64,000 nucleotides of DNA, from positions 2,631,763-2,695,762 of the forward strand of contig NC_051434.1 in the NCBI RefSeq assembly GCF_001649575.2. The letters run 5' to 3'. The stretch comes from Kryptolebias marmoratus (lineage: Eukaryota; Chordata; Actinopteri; Cyprinodontiformes; Rivulidae). This document shows, one piece after another, positions 25,664 to 37,378 of this stretch. Below the pieces are notes generated by a model. It saw only the letters and a list, made by a program, of their open reading frames with translations. It searched no databases and had not been told where the DNA came from. The translations under genes and the position numbers were made by a program. Numbering within the stretch: position 1 is the first letter of the stretch; each line of letters opens with the position of its first letter.

Positions 25664-27746
25664 ACACAGTCAAGGAGTTCAAGCAACAGGCTCTGCAACA
25701 GCAGTTCTTCCACAATTTTGAGACTAACTATTCTTCAACAGTTGCAGAAAAATGAGACACTAAGGTTGTCTATCTCTCATTTTTTTGCGGGGTCATTTTC
25801 TGAATTTTTTTTCTGTTGCAATGTAATTTTAACAGAAACATAATGCAGACAAGTCAATGATTGGGGTACAAACACAGAAAAATGCCTAATTAAATGCATA
25901 CTAACTGGTATATTCAACTATTTTATAATGATTTCTGAGTAATAAAATACAATTAATACAGTACTCATTAGCCTCAGTCATTGGTGATCATAAATACTGA
26001 CAAATTTCCACAATTTTAATGCAACCTAGATTTTACTTTTTATTTTTTTAAATGCAACAGTCTTTGTGTGTTTTCTCCAAAGGGGGAAAAAAAACTCAAT
26101 AAAGCAAAACAAACTTTGACACACTGGTTTTATTACTTGTATTCTGCAGACATTCTGATAACAGTACAGAAAATGTTAACGTTTAACACATTAGATTAAA
26201 AAAGGCCCACAAGGTGCATAAGAAACAACTTTTGGAAAACATCAGTTAAGACTTTATGTCTGAGTAACTTTCACCTGTTTTTGTGAATTAAACAAATTGA
26301 ATTCAGTCTGCAATAAGGGGAAAACAATTCACTTATTTGACTGACAGAAGAAATCAAGAAACTTTTACCTTTTTATTTGCTTTTATGTTAGGAATCATTC
26401 TAATATTACAACATTTAATCTTAGTTTCATAAAGGAATGTAACTTCCACTAATCACCAGACAATTCCTCCATACATGCCCTGAAATTAAACCAGAAAGAA
26501 AACTGGAGTTTCATTTTAAACCTGTGCTGGACACTAATCAAGTCAAAAGATGCCACTATCCAAATATTTCAACCTGTGCTGAATGTGCATGTGTGCTGGG
26601 ATACATGTGTGTGTCAGCGCTGCATGAGGGATTAGCCCCAGTGTGTGTCCACTAGTGATTAGCCTGGTCAGTGGGCCTGTTGTGCATTCACTCAGGACAT
26701 TAGCATATTAATGCTGCCTCGCTCTTGATCTCCCTCCCGCTCTCTAACTCTCCCGCTCTGTCCCTCTCTCGCGCTCTCTTTCTCTATACATATTTCCCAG
26801 ACTGAGTTGTCGCTTCCTGCAGCTTCAATCTATAAATCTCACCAATTTACACTCCTCGTGCTGTGAAGCAGCGGACAATCTGGCCACACAAACTTCAAGG
26901 TGCTTGGTCTTCTTTTCCCTCCAAAAACCTGTCTCTCCCCCTCTCCTTCTGCTCCTCATTCAAATCCTTCACTTGCTCTCATTTTCCCCTTTCTTTCTCC
27001 AAGTCTGCCCCCCTGAACTTTGTCAAACACAGGAAAACACACACTGAAGCAAATTCAGAAAGGGTGAACACACACTCACACACACAGACCCCCACCCTTC
27101 ATTCATCCTGCTTTTCTGTCATTCTCAACCCCTCCAGTCCAATTTTAGAAAGACCTGTTCTGGACTCCGGTGCTCAAGTGTGAACTGGACGCATTCAACT
27201 CGTCAACCTTTTTCTTGCAGACTTGTTTCCAAAATGGTATGGCTGTGATCTGCAGAGCCAGACTCGTAGAAGCGTTTAGACTTTGCACCTGAACAAAACA
27301 AACAAATAAAAAAAAACCATTATTAGTAAATATTAGTTAGTTTTTGTCCTCATCCAACTGAAAATTTCTTATCATACATAATAAATTATGTAAAAGTTAT
27401 AGTTTTACACAGTTGTGTCAGTGAATTGCCTATTATTAAAGTCAATTAACTGGCTTCCTCTTTACTTCTCATCTTGGCTGATAGAAAAACATAGTTTAGA
27501 CAAAACTGTATGTTTCTTATTATTTAATTTTGTCAAAAATATAAACTTTAAAGAATTTTTTTGCAGGCCCAACAAATGTCGTTAGAGTTTTTCTTTTAGA
27601 GGGTTTACATTTACATAAACCCACGCTCCTCCTCATTCAATAGGCTTTTCCCTCCCTCTGTTTGTCTTTCTGTGTCTCTCACTCATCCACCCTGAGAGCC
27701 ACAGACTTTGATCCCATCCACGGTGGTCTGTTCCTCGCTGATTTTA

Positions 27747-27836
27747 GGAGGTCAGGGGCGTGATGTCCATCCACAACTCCTGGTTTCACAAAGGCAGACG
27801 CAAGAATTGCGTTTGGACAATCAACTCCGGACCTCC
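27747..27836 (-). ncRNA. mir219: microRNA mir-219 precursor
   Basis: The minus strand of 27803-27823 reads as the full 21-nt mature miR-219-5p, beginning TGATTGTCCAAACGC; this microRNA is identical across vertebrates. The flanks fold: 27747-27753 (GGAGGTC) pairs with 27830-27836 (GACCTCC), and TGATGTCCA near 27761-27769 pairs with the 5p arm across a loop of about 17 nt. The opposite arm on the minus strand (AGTTGTGGATGGACATC) resembles miR-219-3p. miR-219 promotes oligodendrocyte differentiation and myelination. In mammals mir-219-1 lies in the extended MHC near SLC39A7, which agrees with this location. Here it sits about 6 kb upstream of rxrb on the same strand, so its primary transcript probably starts at a higher coordinate. 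Confidence 0.95.
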
Positions 27837-30800
27837 ATCGCTTTCTGGTGGATTCCCACTAAAGAGACAGGTGCATAGCTTGGATGTCGGGACGTTGGTG
27901 CAGGGCTTCTTGAGTTAATTAAGTTTTCAAATTCTGAGGCAGGTTGTTGTAATTTCATCCAAATAGCACGTCCTTCACTGTCTGAGGCAAAGTTGTAAAG
28001 CAGTATAAAGTGGATGAACAAAAATAAAAAGGACCTGAAAAGAGAAATAAGCGGGAACATGGCTAAGAGAGGGAAAAAGCTTTAACTCATGCTCGTATTC
28101 TGTGCCGGTGACACCATGATAAACGAAGGGGTCACCACCCGGGGGCAGGCCCGTCCTATAAGAGCCAGAGCTGTGACCTTGTACAAAAGAAGAAATGGGT
28201 CCCCCAACGGTCACACGGATCAAAAAGGACAAAAGCCTGAGATGATAACTCAGCACAGCAGTGGAGCACCTTATTATCAAACACGTGAGCAACAGTGGTA
28301 GTAAATTTCACTGAGTTAGAGACAGCTATGGTGGAGTAATGAGGTGCTCGAGAACTAAAAAGTAAAGCTGTGAGTGTCTCTAATCTGATTTGCCGAATGC
28401 AACATTTCTCTTTATCCAATTCACTCCGTTAGGCGTTCTCTCTTTCTGTGGGACTCTGTCTTTATCCAAATAATGTGGTCTTTGGTGAGGCCTGGCCTAT
28501 TCTTCTGAACCCCATGTGCTGTGTGCCCACCATTGAGGTGCAGAGTAGCATGGTCACAAAAGATGGCAGCAATTCAGAGTTTGCTCCTTATAGTTTAAGC
28601 CTGTGTTCAGAATAAAGTTTGGAGTTAAACAGTTGAGCCAGAAAATCTACCACACAGTTTAAAAAGTTCAAATAAAAATCCTTTGAGTCTTAGTTAAAAT
28701 TCTGCAATATGCAAATAGTATGTTTTGTATTTTAAGTTCCAGTAACCTGCTAACATCTGAGGTTGCTTTTCTTCTTGCAATGAACAAATGCATGAAGCCT
28801 TTTTCAGAAATAGTTGCCTCTCATATGAGTTCACCATTTTGAAAATGACCTTAGTATTTATTTAAATCAAATATTTTGAGCTTCATTTTCCTACTCCATA
28901 CCAAGTTGCGATCATGCTGGAATTAACAGAGGGCTGAAAGCCTAAACTTTTCTGCTTTACAGTTGTCTATAGATACTAAAACCACACCGAGCTTCAAAAC
29001 CTAATCAGTTTGAAAGTGACAAAAAAAGATGTGTTACCCCCCCCCCCCCAAAAAAAAAGGCTAGTAATGCCAGGTATTAAGAGCCTTTGGGGCCTAAAAT
29101 CTGGATCACGAATTATTGCAAAAAGCCCAGAATAAAGTCCCTCCCAACCACAGATCTTTCATCCTTACATGAGCGACAGACGTCCTCGCCTTTCATCCAT
29201 CCTCCCTCCGTTCTAGGTCGAATTTTAGCTGCATTGCTGTCGATGACTGACCGCACTTGTCCCACTTCTCCATCTTTCACTCTTTCTGCCTTTGCCTCTT
29301 CTGATCCTGCATCCTTCTCCCTCTCCTTCTTCAACCCCTTTTTGTTGGGCCCACCCTCCGCCTTTACATTTCCTCTCAATTTCCCCGCCCTCCCTCTCTC
29401 CCTTCTTTCACATATTCCTTGTCTCTCACTCTCTCCCCATCCTCATTTCATGCAGCGCTGGGGTTACCTAAGAGACTGGGCCTCAATGGAGAAAATCTCC
29501 TTTGGTACAATGAACTGGGCGAGAGGCAGAGGGGAGGGAGAGAAATAAGGGGGGCAGGGTAAAATCAGGGGGTGCTGGACACAGGAAGGGAGGTGGGGTG
29601 GGGTGAAAGTAAATGGAAAGATAGTGGGATGCAGATGCATGCAGGGATGGAAGGGGGATACGAAAAATTGAATAATAAGTGGCTTCGCTTGTGTGATTTT
29701 GCTTCAGTGGTCAGTCTTTTGATGGTTGCTCATGGTGTTCCCCCCCCCATCCTCCCTCAAACTTGCCAGTTAGACCAGTTAGTTTTACTAATTAAGCAAG
29801 AACTTATTTGAATATAAAAAATGACAATTACAAAGAAGTTCTGTCTTTTTATCACAGAAAATAAGTTTCACTTCAGTTAATTTAATGCAAAATGATGACG
29901 TTCAAGATCTTTGTTACCAGTAAAATAGGAGACCTCAGATTCTGTGTTTGCCTTTTGTTTGTTTGTTTGTTTGTTTGTTTGCTCTTGGTGGGAAGGACAA
30001 GATGACACCCAAAGAATCAGTGTTTTACATAACCCCCCCCTATTCAGAACAAGTAATTACACAATCTCCCTTTATTCTTTTCACTGTCCCAATTTGGGAG
30101 ATGTGCCCCCCCCCAAAAGAAAAAAAAAAGAAAATGGATGGGCAGGACACACACAACCTTGTTTAGAGGTTAGTTACTGATTAGCACAAAAGTGTTGCAG
30201 TTCATTTTCTTGGTGCACCTTATTGAGCTCCTCTGCTATTCTATTAACTTTGTCATTTGTCTCTGAGTTGGCAAACAGATCCCCTGCTGCTCAGTTTTGT
30301 GTCTTTACAACTCTCCCCCAAACCCCCCATCTCATCTGAGGATGTGAGAAAACAATGAAGCTAATAAAAGAAGCAGAGAGATAATTACAGCACGACTAAG
30401 ATGTTAGCCCACGCCCTAAACCATAAATAGCAGCAGTGTAAAATGGGATACAGGGGCGACTATGGGGTGTCTTTTAATGCGCTTTTCATTGCCAGTGTTG
30501 GGAACTTATTCTTATTCCTATGTATGTGCTGTGTAAATGCCAGGATGAATCTGGGATCTCTGTGTTAATGACTCTATCAGGCCCAGATATCCTGAGGCTC
30601 CTGCTGAGGAAAGAGATCCGAAGGGATTGCGGTGTTAGAATGTAGCGCAGGAGGTGTCAAAGTTGGGTTTGGGGCGCTCTGTGTGTGTTTTTGTGTGTGT
30701 GTAAGTATGTGTTTAAGACTGGGGACTGGAGGGGGGAGCGGGCAGATTGTCCATGGTTCGCTCCCTTCCGCTGAATGAAGTTATTTCCAGGCCCCTGTCC

Positions 30801-30884
30801 ATCTGTTACCGTGGCAGCAGCGGTGACCAAGGTGTTGCCATGGTGAGGTGGACACAAAAAGGCGTGGCGTGGGAACGGGTCCAG

Positions 30885-30918
30885 GGGTCAGGAGTGAGGG
30901 TCAGGGGGTCAGGGGTCA
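30885..30918 (+). promoter_or_regulatory. Cluster of four GGGTCA half-sites (DR7-DR2-DR1)
   Basis: GGGTCA occurs at 30885-30890, 30898-30903, 30906-30911 and 30913-30918, all in the same orientation, with spacers of 7, 2 and 1 bp. DR1 and DR2 are spacings used by RXR homodimers and by PPAR-RXR or RAR-RXR. About 90 bp before it, three RFX-like half-sites occur (GTTACCGTGGC, GTGACCAAGG, GTTGCCATGG; about 30806-30844). The surrounding DNA is G-rich, so chance recurrence of GGGTCA is not negligible. Confidence 0.35.
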
Positions 30919-33711
30919 CAGCCAGCTGGACAGCACACAAGAGGAGGCCAGGGTGAGAAAAGAAGGAGGGAAAGTTTCATTTTCTTTCTCTTTTTTTGCC
31001 TTTTCTTCTCCAGGTTTTTCTGCTCTGGAGGGAGACGTCCGAAGAGTGGACACTACTGGACATTAACATTGAACTGGGGCGGTGAGATGAAAAAAAGGGG
31101 GTGAAGGGAGTGAGAGGGGCCATGGGTTTCACAGAGCAGGGCCCCCACAATGTCCAGGCTTTAGGAGACTTCCCTCTATTAGACCTTATACCTTACTGAT
31201 GTCTAATCGCGCAAAGCATTTGACAGGCAATTGACTTTGGTCAATGTACGCGCATATGTGACTATTGAAAAGACGTGGACGGCAGTGCATGTCTGTCTGT
31301 GTGGTCACAGAGCGCATTTAAACCCAGAAAAATGATACCCAGACCACACAAAAGCCTGTCTGACAGCATTTTATTTTGGTCATTTTGAGCTCAAAACCTC
31401 TTGGAGACAATAAGACAAACTGGAGGAGGTAATGAATCAAAAAAAAAGCAATCAAGGCAGGAAAAACATTTCTAATATTTTTACAAAGAGCAACAATAGT
31501 CACAGACTTTCTTGAAATGGTCACCAGATTTTACCTATTGCTTCATGATTATTGTGCATATACCACACAAGGAAATTTTATGTTTTTAAATTGCACATTA
31601 ATAAGCAATATGGCCAATGTGCCAAAATGAGCTCAAAGGCTATTTTTCATTTGTTGTCATTATGTTTTATCACAAGCCCACAAGTTTAGCTTTAATTTTG
31701 GAGCAGATTATAATATCATAGATGTGTTTTCAACTTCTAACACAATCTACAAAATAAACACAAGTTATAAGCACTTAAATTTGAAATACTGAGTTTGACC
31801 TTATGTTTAAAGGACCTGACACACTGTGATGAAAAAATACGGAGAAAAATATCATGTATAAAGCAATCTATAAAAAGGTGAGATGTGGCCCTAATGGACA
31901 GGTGTATATTGGCTGTTAGGACAAACTTTAGCCTCCTCTGACCCTAAACAGAATAAAATAGGTTCAAAAAATTAGTATAAAGTGTATTTCATTGGTGTTT
32001 CTGTGGGGAATCTGATAAGATCAGTAGGTAGAATACATTTTCATAAGGATGTTGTTGCAGATGTGATGTCAGTCATTTAAAATGCAACGCATTATGAAGC
32101 AAAATAATGCTTGAAGTATGACTCAGTCCTGTCCTAAGAGTCCCAGCCTGCAGGGATATCAGGCTGATAAACAAATTGTTTTTGTATAAATTCCAGCTAT
32201 GAAGAAAAATGCTTGTTTCATAAACACATATTGTAAAAATGAAAATGAAGCTTCAGTGGGAAAAAATAAAACACATTAAGTTGTGTTGATCTGTGGAAGC
32301 AGTGAGCAGCTAGAAAATTGAAATGTCCACCTGCTCCGTATCAAAACGAAGAGACAGAGAACCTCGAGCCGCATCAGTGGATAACACTTTATGACAACGT
32401 GGATAAGGAGGCGCTTACAATGCAATTACACCCACGAGAACACACACACATGCACAGAGTGAACACATTGGTCCCCCTCAGACTTTAATAGTTGCAGGGA
32501 TGAAGGGAGTGCAGGATCCATACCCCTCCAAAGACCACATTAATAGGATTAGGAGCAGCCTCAGGAGGACATGGCAGTCCAAGTCCAACGCTCCGTTTGA
32601 CACCTTTTGTCCAGAAGCCCTGAGACGCAGCTCACAGCAATAGGATGAGGGACAAAGGCTTTTGAACATTGTGTTGTAACTACAAATATATCCCGATGGG
32701 GGAACGAGAAACCTCAAGTTCCACAGCAGATAAAATGACAACTCAATCAGATTTTTTTAAAAGATGAATCCGAGAAAACCTGACTTTTTTCTGGGCATTT
32801 AAAATGAAAACCTTGCTGATCTGTGGATAAAATAATAATAATAAAAAAAAGCTTTTCAAAGTTCACTGTAATTTTGTCCACATTTCTCTTGATAAATAAA
32901 AAAGTAGTATTTAAAAATGATTTGTCTACTGGTTAATGAAATATTTTGCTAACAAGCACACACATGCACAATTATGAGCATTTACATGATCACCTGCCTT
33001 GGATTGATGGTGGGTGGCTAAATTGTATAACTTCGAAACAAAGACTAACCAGTGCTGGAAAGGTCATCTCAGACCCAACTGTATCATGAAAATGGTTTTA
33101 TATCAAATGGTTTTTATTTTTTCATTATTATTTTTACAGATATAACTTTTAAACATTTTGTTTCAATGTAGGGGACAAAGTTGAACACAGACATTTGATT
33201 AATATTTAATTAAAACGGGAACCATTTTGAACCCTTTACTGCTCTGAGTAAAAAATATCTTCATAAGCATCTTTATTTGGGATAAGTCATATGGTTGTAT
33301 TTTATTTGGTCATTTCCTGTTTATTTAGTTGGTTCTGCTGCGCTGAGAACGGGCTGCAGCTCGTCCTGGGTTTGAGCGATTCTTGACATTCTCAGCGATC
33401 TCCTCACATCCCATGCCATCACGAGGTGACACAGAGATTCTCTGTCCTCTCTCCTGCCACAGCACTCCGGGAGCGCGACCAGAAGCAGTTTTACGACCAA
33501 GAGCTGCTGACACTCACTTCCTGCCAAGAACAAGAAATCAGAGGTTTAAAGTCATCAGAGGCACACATATGAACAGGCTAGCAACAAATAAACACATGCA
33601 GGTTCTCCACAATGACACAAACATTGATGGATGAAATATTTTGTTTATTAGTACACATCTAAATGATGATTTCTACTTAAATTCTCAGAGTCTTTGATTT
33701 TTTTCCATGTT

Positions 33712-34157
33712 TAAGCACCTTTGGCAGATGCTGCAGCATCAAGTCTTCTTGGGAAGGATCTTAAAAGATCACCACATCTTAGTTTTGAAAGTCGAGCACA
33801 TGCTTCTTGCCAGAAAAGTTCAAGTTTACCCTCACTGTATGGTTTTGAAGGTGCATTGCCATTTCCATGGTCAACCAGAGATTGGTTCTGTTATGAAACA
33901 AACTCCTTTAAATTTTCCTCTTCTGTTTCCTTCTTCATGTTTGGAGCTGTTGCTCGTTTTAAAACTAAACCTTTAGCCAATGTTAAAATGAGTAAAGTTT
34001 TTTTCAGGATTGCTTTTTTAACATCTTGTTTTTGGTGTGACTTCTTTGGTTTTGCACCATTGCTTGTGGAATGAGAATCAGCGTCTGCTTTCTTATAGAT
34101 GCAACTATGAATTGTTGCCAAATAGTTCTTATTTTGGTTTGTTGGTTTATAAGCCAT
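33712..34157 (-). pseudogene. Coding-like remnant, unrecognised
   Basis: The minus strand carries an 88-codon open frame (34157-33891) rich in Lys (KPKKSHQKQDVKKAILKK). After one TAA it stays open in the same frame for about 59 more codons (WQEACARLSKLRCGDLLRSF region) down to about 33712. The composition looks protein-like, but I do not recognise a family and see no splice sites. It may be an old retrocopy, or chance. Confidence 0.2.
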
Positions 34158-35409
34158 TCAGGCTTGTTTTAGTGACCCTTTTATGTCATGTGCCTTTTAG
34201 TGAGAAATTACTTCTCCTTGGTGAATAAAAGACAGGTTACCACTTGTTCCAGTCTTTTTGATAAACAAGATGAAAAAACAAATTAAATCTAACTTTTGCT
34301 GTAAAATGTTTTATACAATAACTATATCTGATGCTATATCATAGAAAAAAAGATGCATTTAACTTAGTGCACAAACATAGCTTGTTGTAAATTCAAACCA
34401 ATGAAAACCTTTTAAACCAGCAGGTTTGTAAAACACCCCCACAACTTTAGCTGTCTCAAGTAGAAAGATGTAACTTTAGTTGTTCAAATAGCCTACATTC
34501 ATGTATCGTCATTCAGACAATCATTCAGACATACCACCTACCACTGGATGTATTTTATAATGTCGAGGCCAAAAACGGCAAATGAAACTGAAGTGTTGTG
34601 TTTATCAATGTTTTCAAGGCTGCAGTGTCCCAGAGAAACCTACTTACAGTCAGAAAGTCTACCAGTGTTATAAAAACATGCTCATCTGTAAAAATAATGT
34701 CTGTTTGAGTGTTATCCTGTGTCCTACTACGGCCATAAATATAACTAAGAAATATAATTATGACTGCTGCTACTCTCTCAGAGAAAGACCCAGATTGCAA
34801 GGCTGTCCGAACTATATAATACTGTATTATGATTGTTGAGTAAATCTCCCAGCTGTCAGTTTTTGAGTCCTTTGTTTAATTATGAAGTAAAAAAACCCAC
34901 AACAATAAATACAGTAAAAATCTCTGAGAAGGATGATAAAGACTGAAATAAAAAACATTTAAAAAGTTCCAGCACACTTAAATCTTTCTTAAATGTTTAA
35001 TTTAAATGATAATGCAGCATTTTAGGATCAAATATATTGATTGTTTTTTTTTTATTATTTCTTGTGAGTTTTGCCTTTTATAAAATGTGCATCACAGCTC
35101 AACTTTGTATTTTGTGTGGCCAGACATGTTCCTTTAAACTTCTTGACATGCTTGCTGTCTTTTTCAAACGTTGAAAAGAAATTCTGATGAAGCAATAAAG
35201 AGCAGTTTGAAAAAAGGAGGGAAATCATCTGAGTGGCAAAGATTTTTGAATGAGAACCACTTACAATGGAGACGCTACAAAGAAAGGAAAACCTTTATTT
35301 TCCAGGGAGGCCATTAAGACATTTCCTTTTTAAAAAAGTTGTGAAAAAACATTTTGAGCGTCTGTCTGTCTGTTTGGGCGAAAAAAAAAAAGTGAAAAAA
35401 AAAAAGAGC

Positions 35410-35850
35410 GGTGCATGTGATTAGTGGCCAGGGGCTGGACAGGGGCCAAGCCGGGCAGACGGACGCAGAAAAAGGAACATTTACCTTGAACTCCACTCGT
35501 CTCGTCTCTGGGGCGGGGTCAGGTATTGTAGCCGGGTCTGACAGGGTCAGGAGGGGACGACAAGGGGCGACAAGGGGAGGTGGGTGTGGAGCAGGGACAG
35601 AGGGCTGCCCCTGGGGTCATGGGGTGCTTACCCCACTGGGGGCCAGTGGGGGGATGGAGGGTAGATATTGGCAGATTTTTGTTGTGTGCAGATGCTCAAT
35701 ATGCAGATGTCTAATCGAATTGTGCGACGATGAATTGGTTCCCCCTCCTGATTTGCATCAGGACAATCCCTGGCTGTGGCTCAGGGGTCAGTGGAGTTCC
35801 CCCGGACAAAATGAGCAGCCGGCTGCAGACGCCCCTGAGAACGTGTGAAC
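35410..35850. promoter_or_regulatory. G-rich island with octamer motif, candidate enhancer
   Basis: A block of about 440 bp, much more GC-rich than its surroundings. It contains several GGGTCA half-sites (for example near 35516, 35553, 35615 and 35785) and an ATTTGCAT octamer (about 35751-35758). It also contains GATGTCTAATCG (about 35705-35716), a 12-mer that recurs at about 31199-31210. The only long frame across it (35411-35848) has no recognisable protein character. Conservation in other fish would decide. Confidence 0.3.
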
Positions 35851-37378
35851 TTGAAGGAGACTTTACTTAATGACAAGGATATTGATTGATTCAAATGTCT
35901 GCCTGTCTGGGAGAGCGTCTGACATCTGTCTTTCCTGTGAGGATGTTGTTTTTCAAAATCTCAAAGAAAAAAAAAAGCATTTATTGCTTTTTAGTGTTTA
36001 GACTGAGCTCTGATTCAGACTAAAATTTAACAGGATATTTGTAGGAGGCCTCACTGATGCAGTAACTGCAAAATAATTTACCGTGTTGTATAAAAAAGGT
36101 GGAATGAGGCTCAAATCGAACCACAAGCTCAACTGAACCAAAATATTTCAAATATTTACTGTCTTCAACAATTACTGAAACAAATATATGGAGTTTAAAC
36201 TCGACATATCTGTGTCTTAGTGCTCAAAAATCATTTCACATTAGCCAAGGAAATGGCTGAAGTATGGTGACACTATCCAGTTCTGCAGCCAAAACAAGTA
36301 TACGTTCTACTTTTTACCTAAATTAATTTCATGAGAAGTCAGATAAAGAAGATTTTACTATAAAAGTATTCAAACACAGCAGAGACAGGTTTCTGATCAA
36401 AAATATGTTGTAAAAATTTGAAGTGAAAAATTGAAACACCACAAATGTAAAGCTTCATAATTAATTTATTATCCAAATATAAACAATATAGTTCATTTTA
36501 ATAACCAGAAGCTTCAACATTTAATACAAGGACTATTTTTTCAATGTTTATTACAGTTTCTCTTGGGTAAAAGATAGATGTTGCACAAAAAAATGTGATT
36601 TTCAGCTCTGATGCAGACTGACCAACCAGCACAGAAAAGCATGCATGTTTGTGTTTTTATTTGTTTATTGAGGCAGTTTCTTAGTTTAAAAACATGATGC
36701 ATAGAGGGACTTACCCTCTTTATTTTTCTACATTAAACCTGTCATTATTTGAAGTACTAAATGGAAAGTGATTATTAGTAATCTGATCAGGACATTTTAG
36801 CTCTTTTTCCTGATGTGAAAAGGAGCTAAAAGTTGTCTTTTTATGACTGATGCAAACACTATCTTGAAATTAAAATAGATAAAAAACTGGATTTTATAAA
36901 CCACCAGTGTGTGTCGAATCTCCAATAATTCAAACATCAGAAGAAGCATCTCTTTAGGTGTGAAAAATGTTCTTCTCCAGCCAAGAAGCTTCAGAATAAT
37001 ACCGCCCTCTAGTAGTAAAACACGAGAATACACACTTTGAGCTAAAGAAACAAGTTCTTTTTTAATATATTAAAGGTAATGTTTTTGACCGTGTTTAAAT
37101 TTCAGATGCTTTTAGAGGAGAATCCTCACTCAACACGTGCTTATAAGATTAATTGTTATTAAGGCACCCTACACAAAGAAAATTATTTTAAAAGGTCCAT
37201 TGGTATTATGTGTGCTGTTTCATTCCTGAAATGTTATGGAAGTTGAGTTGTTTATTGTGCTCTGAGAAGCCTTTTAAAAGGTCTTGACTTTCCTGGCTTT
37301 AACATTTTGCTTTTGATTAGTAAACACCCGGAAGAGAGATGTTCATTCCTCAGACGGCTTTGTCTAAAGATAAAAAAT

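Larger units (their letters stand above)
23134..27746. other. Intergenic, mostly no recognisable gene
   Basis: AT-rich DNA between the rxrb promoter and mir-219. It contains a probable interspersed repeat (about 24395-24800) and a short acidic coding-like fragment (25309-25663). From about 26690 pyrimidine-rich tracts begin (CTCTCTCTCGCG-type), leading towards the mir-219 region. Confidence 0.5.
27837..37378. other. Intergenic region, probable regulatory domain, no gene recognised
   Basis: No exon series was found. The DNA alternates between AT-rich stretches and denser islands: pyrimidine tracts at 29200-29450, (GTTT)n near 29958-29981, a G/C-rich segment at 30600-31100 with nuclear-receptor half-sites, a segment at 32330-32740, and a G-rich segment at 35410-35850. 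Because it lies upstream of mir-219 and rxrb on their strand, this is the likely place for their distal promoters or enhancers. A minus-strand coding-like remnant lies at 33712-34157. Confidence 0.45.

Noticed and set aside
29087..29548. 153-codon plus-strand open frame
   Set aside because: It is a pyrimidine tract read as Ser/Pro/Leu, with no domain or splice context.
29958..29981. (GTTT)n tract and nearby C-runs (29037-29049)
   Set aside because: Simple sequence, common in fish genomes; no structure beyond slippage.
35411..35848. 145-codon plus-strand open frame
   Set aside because: G-rich DNA read as Gly/Arg/Ser; no family resemblance. Treated as a regulatory island instead.
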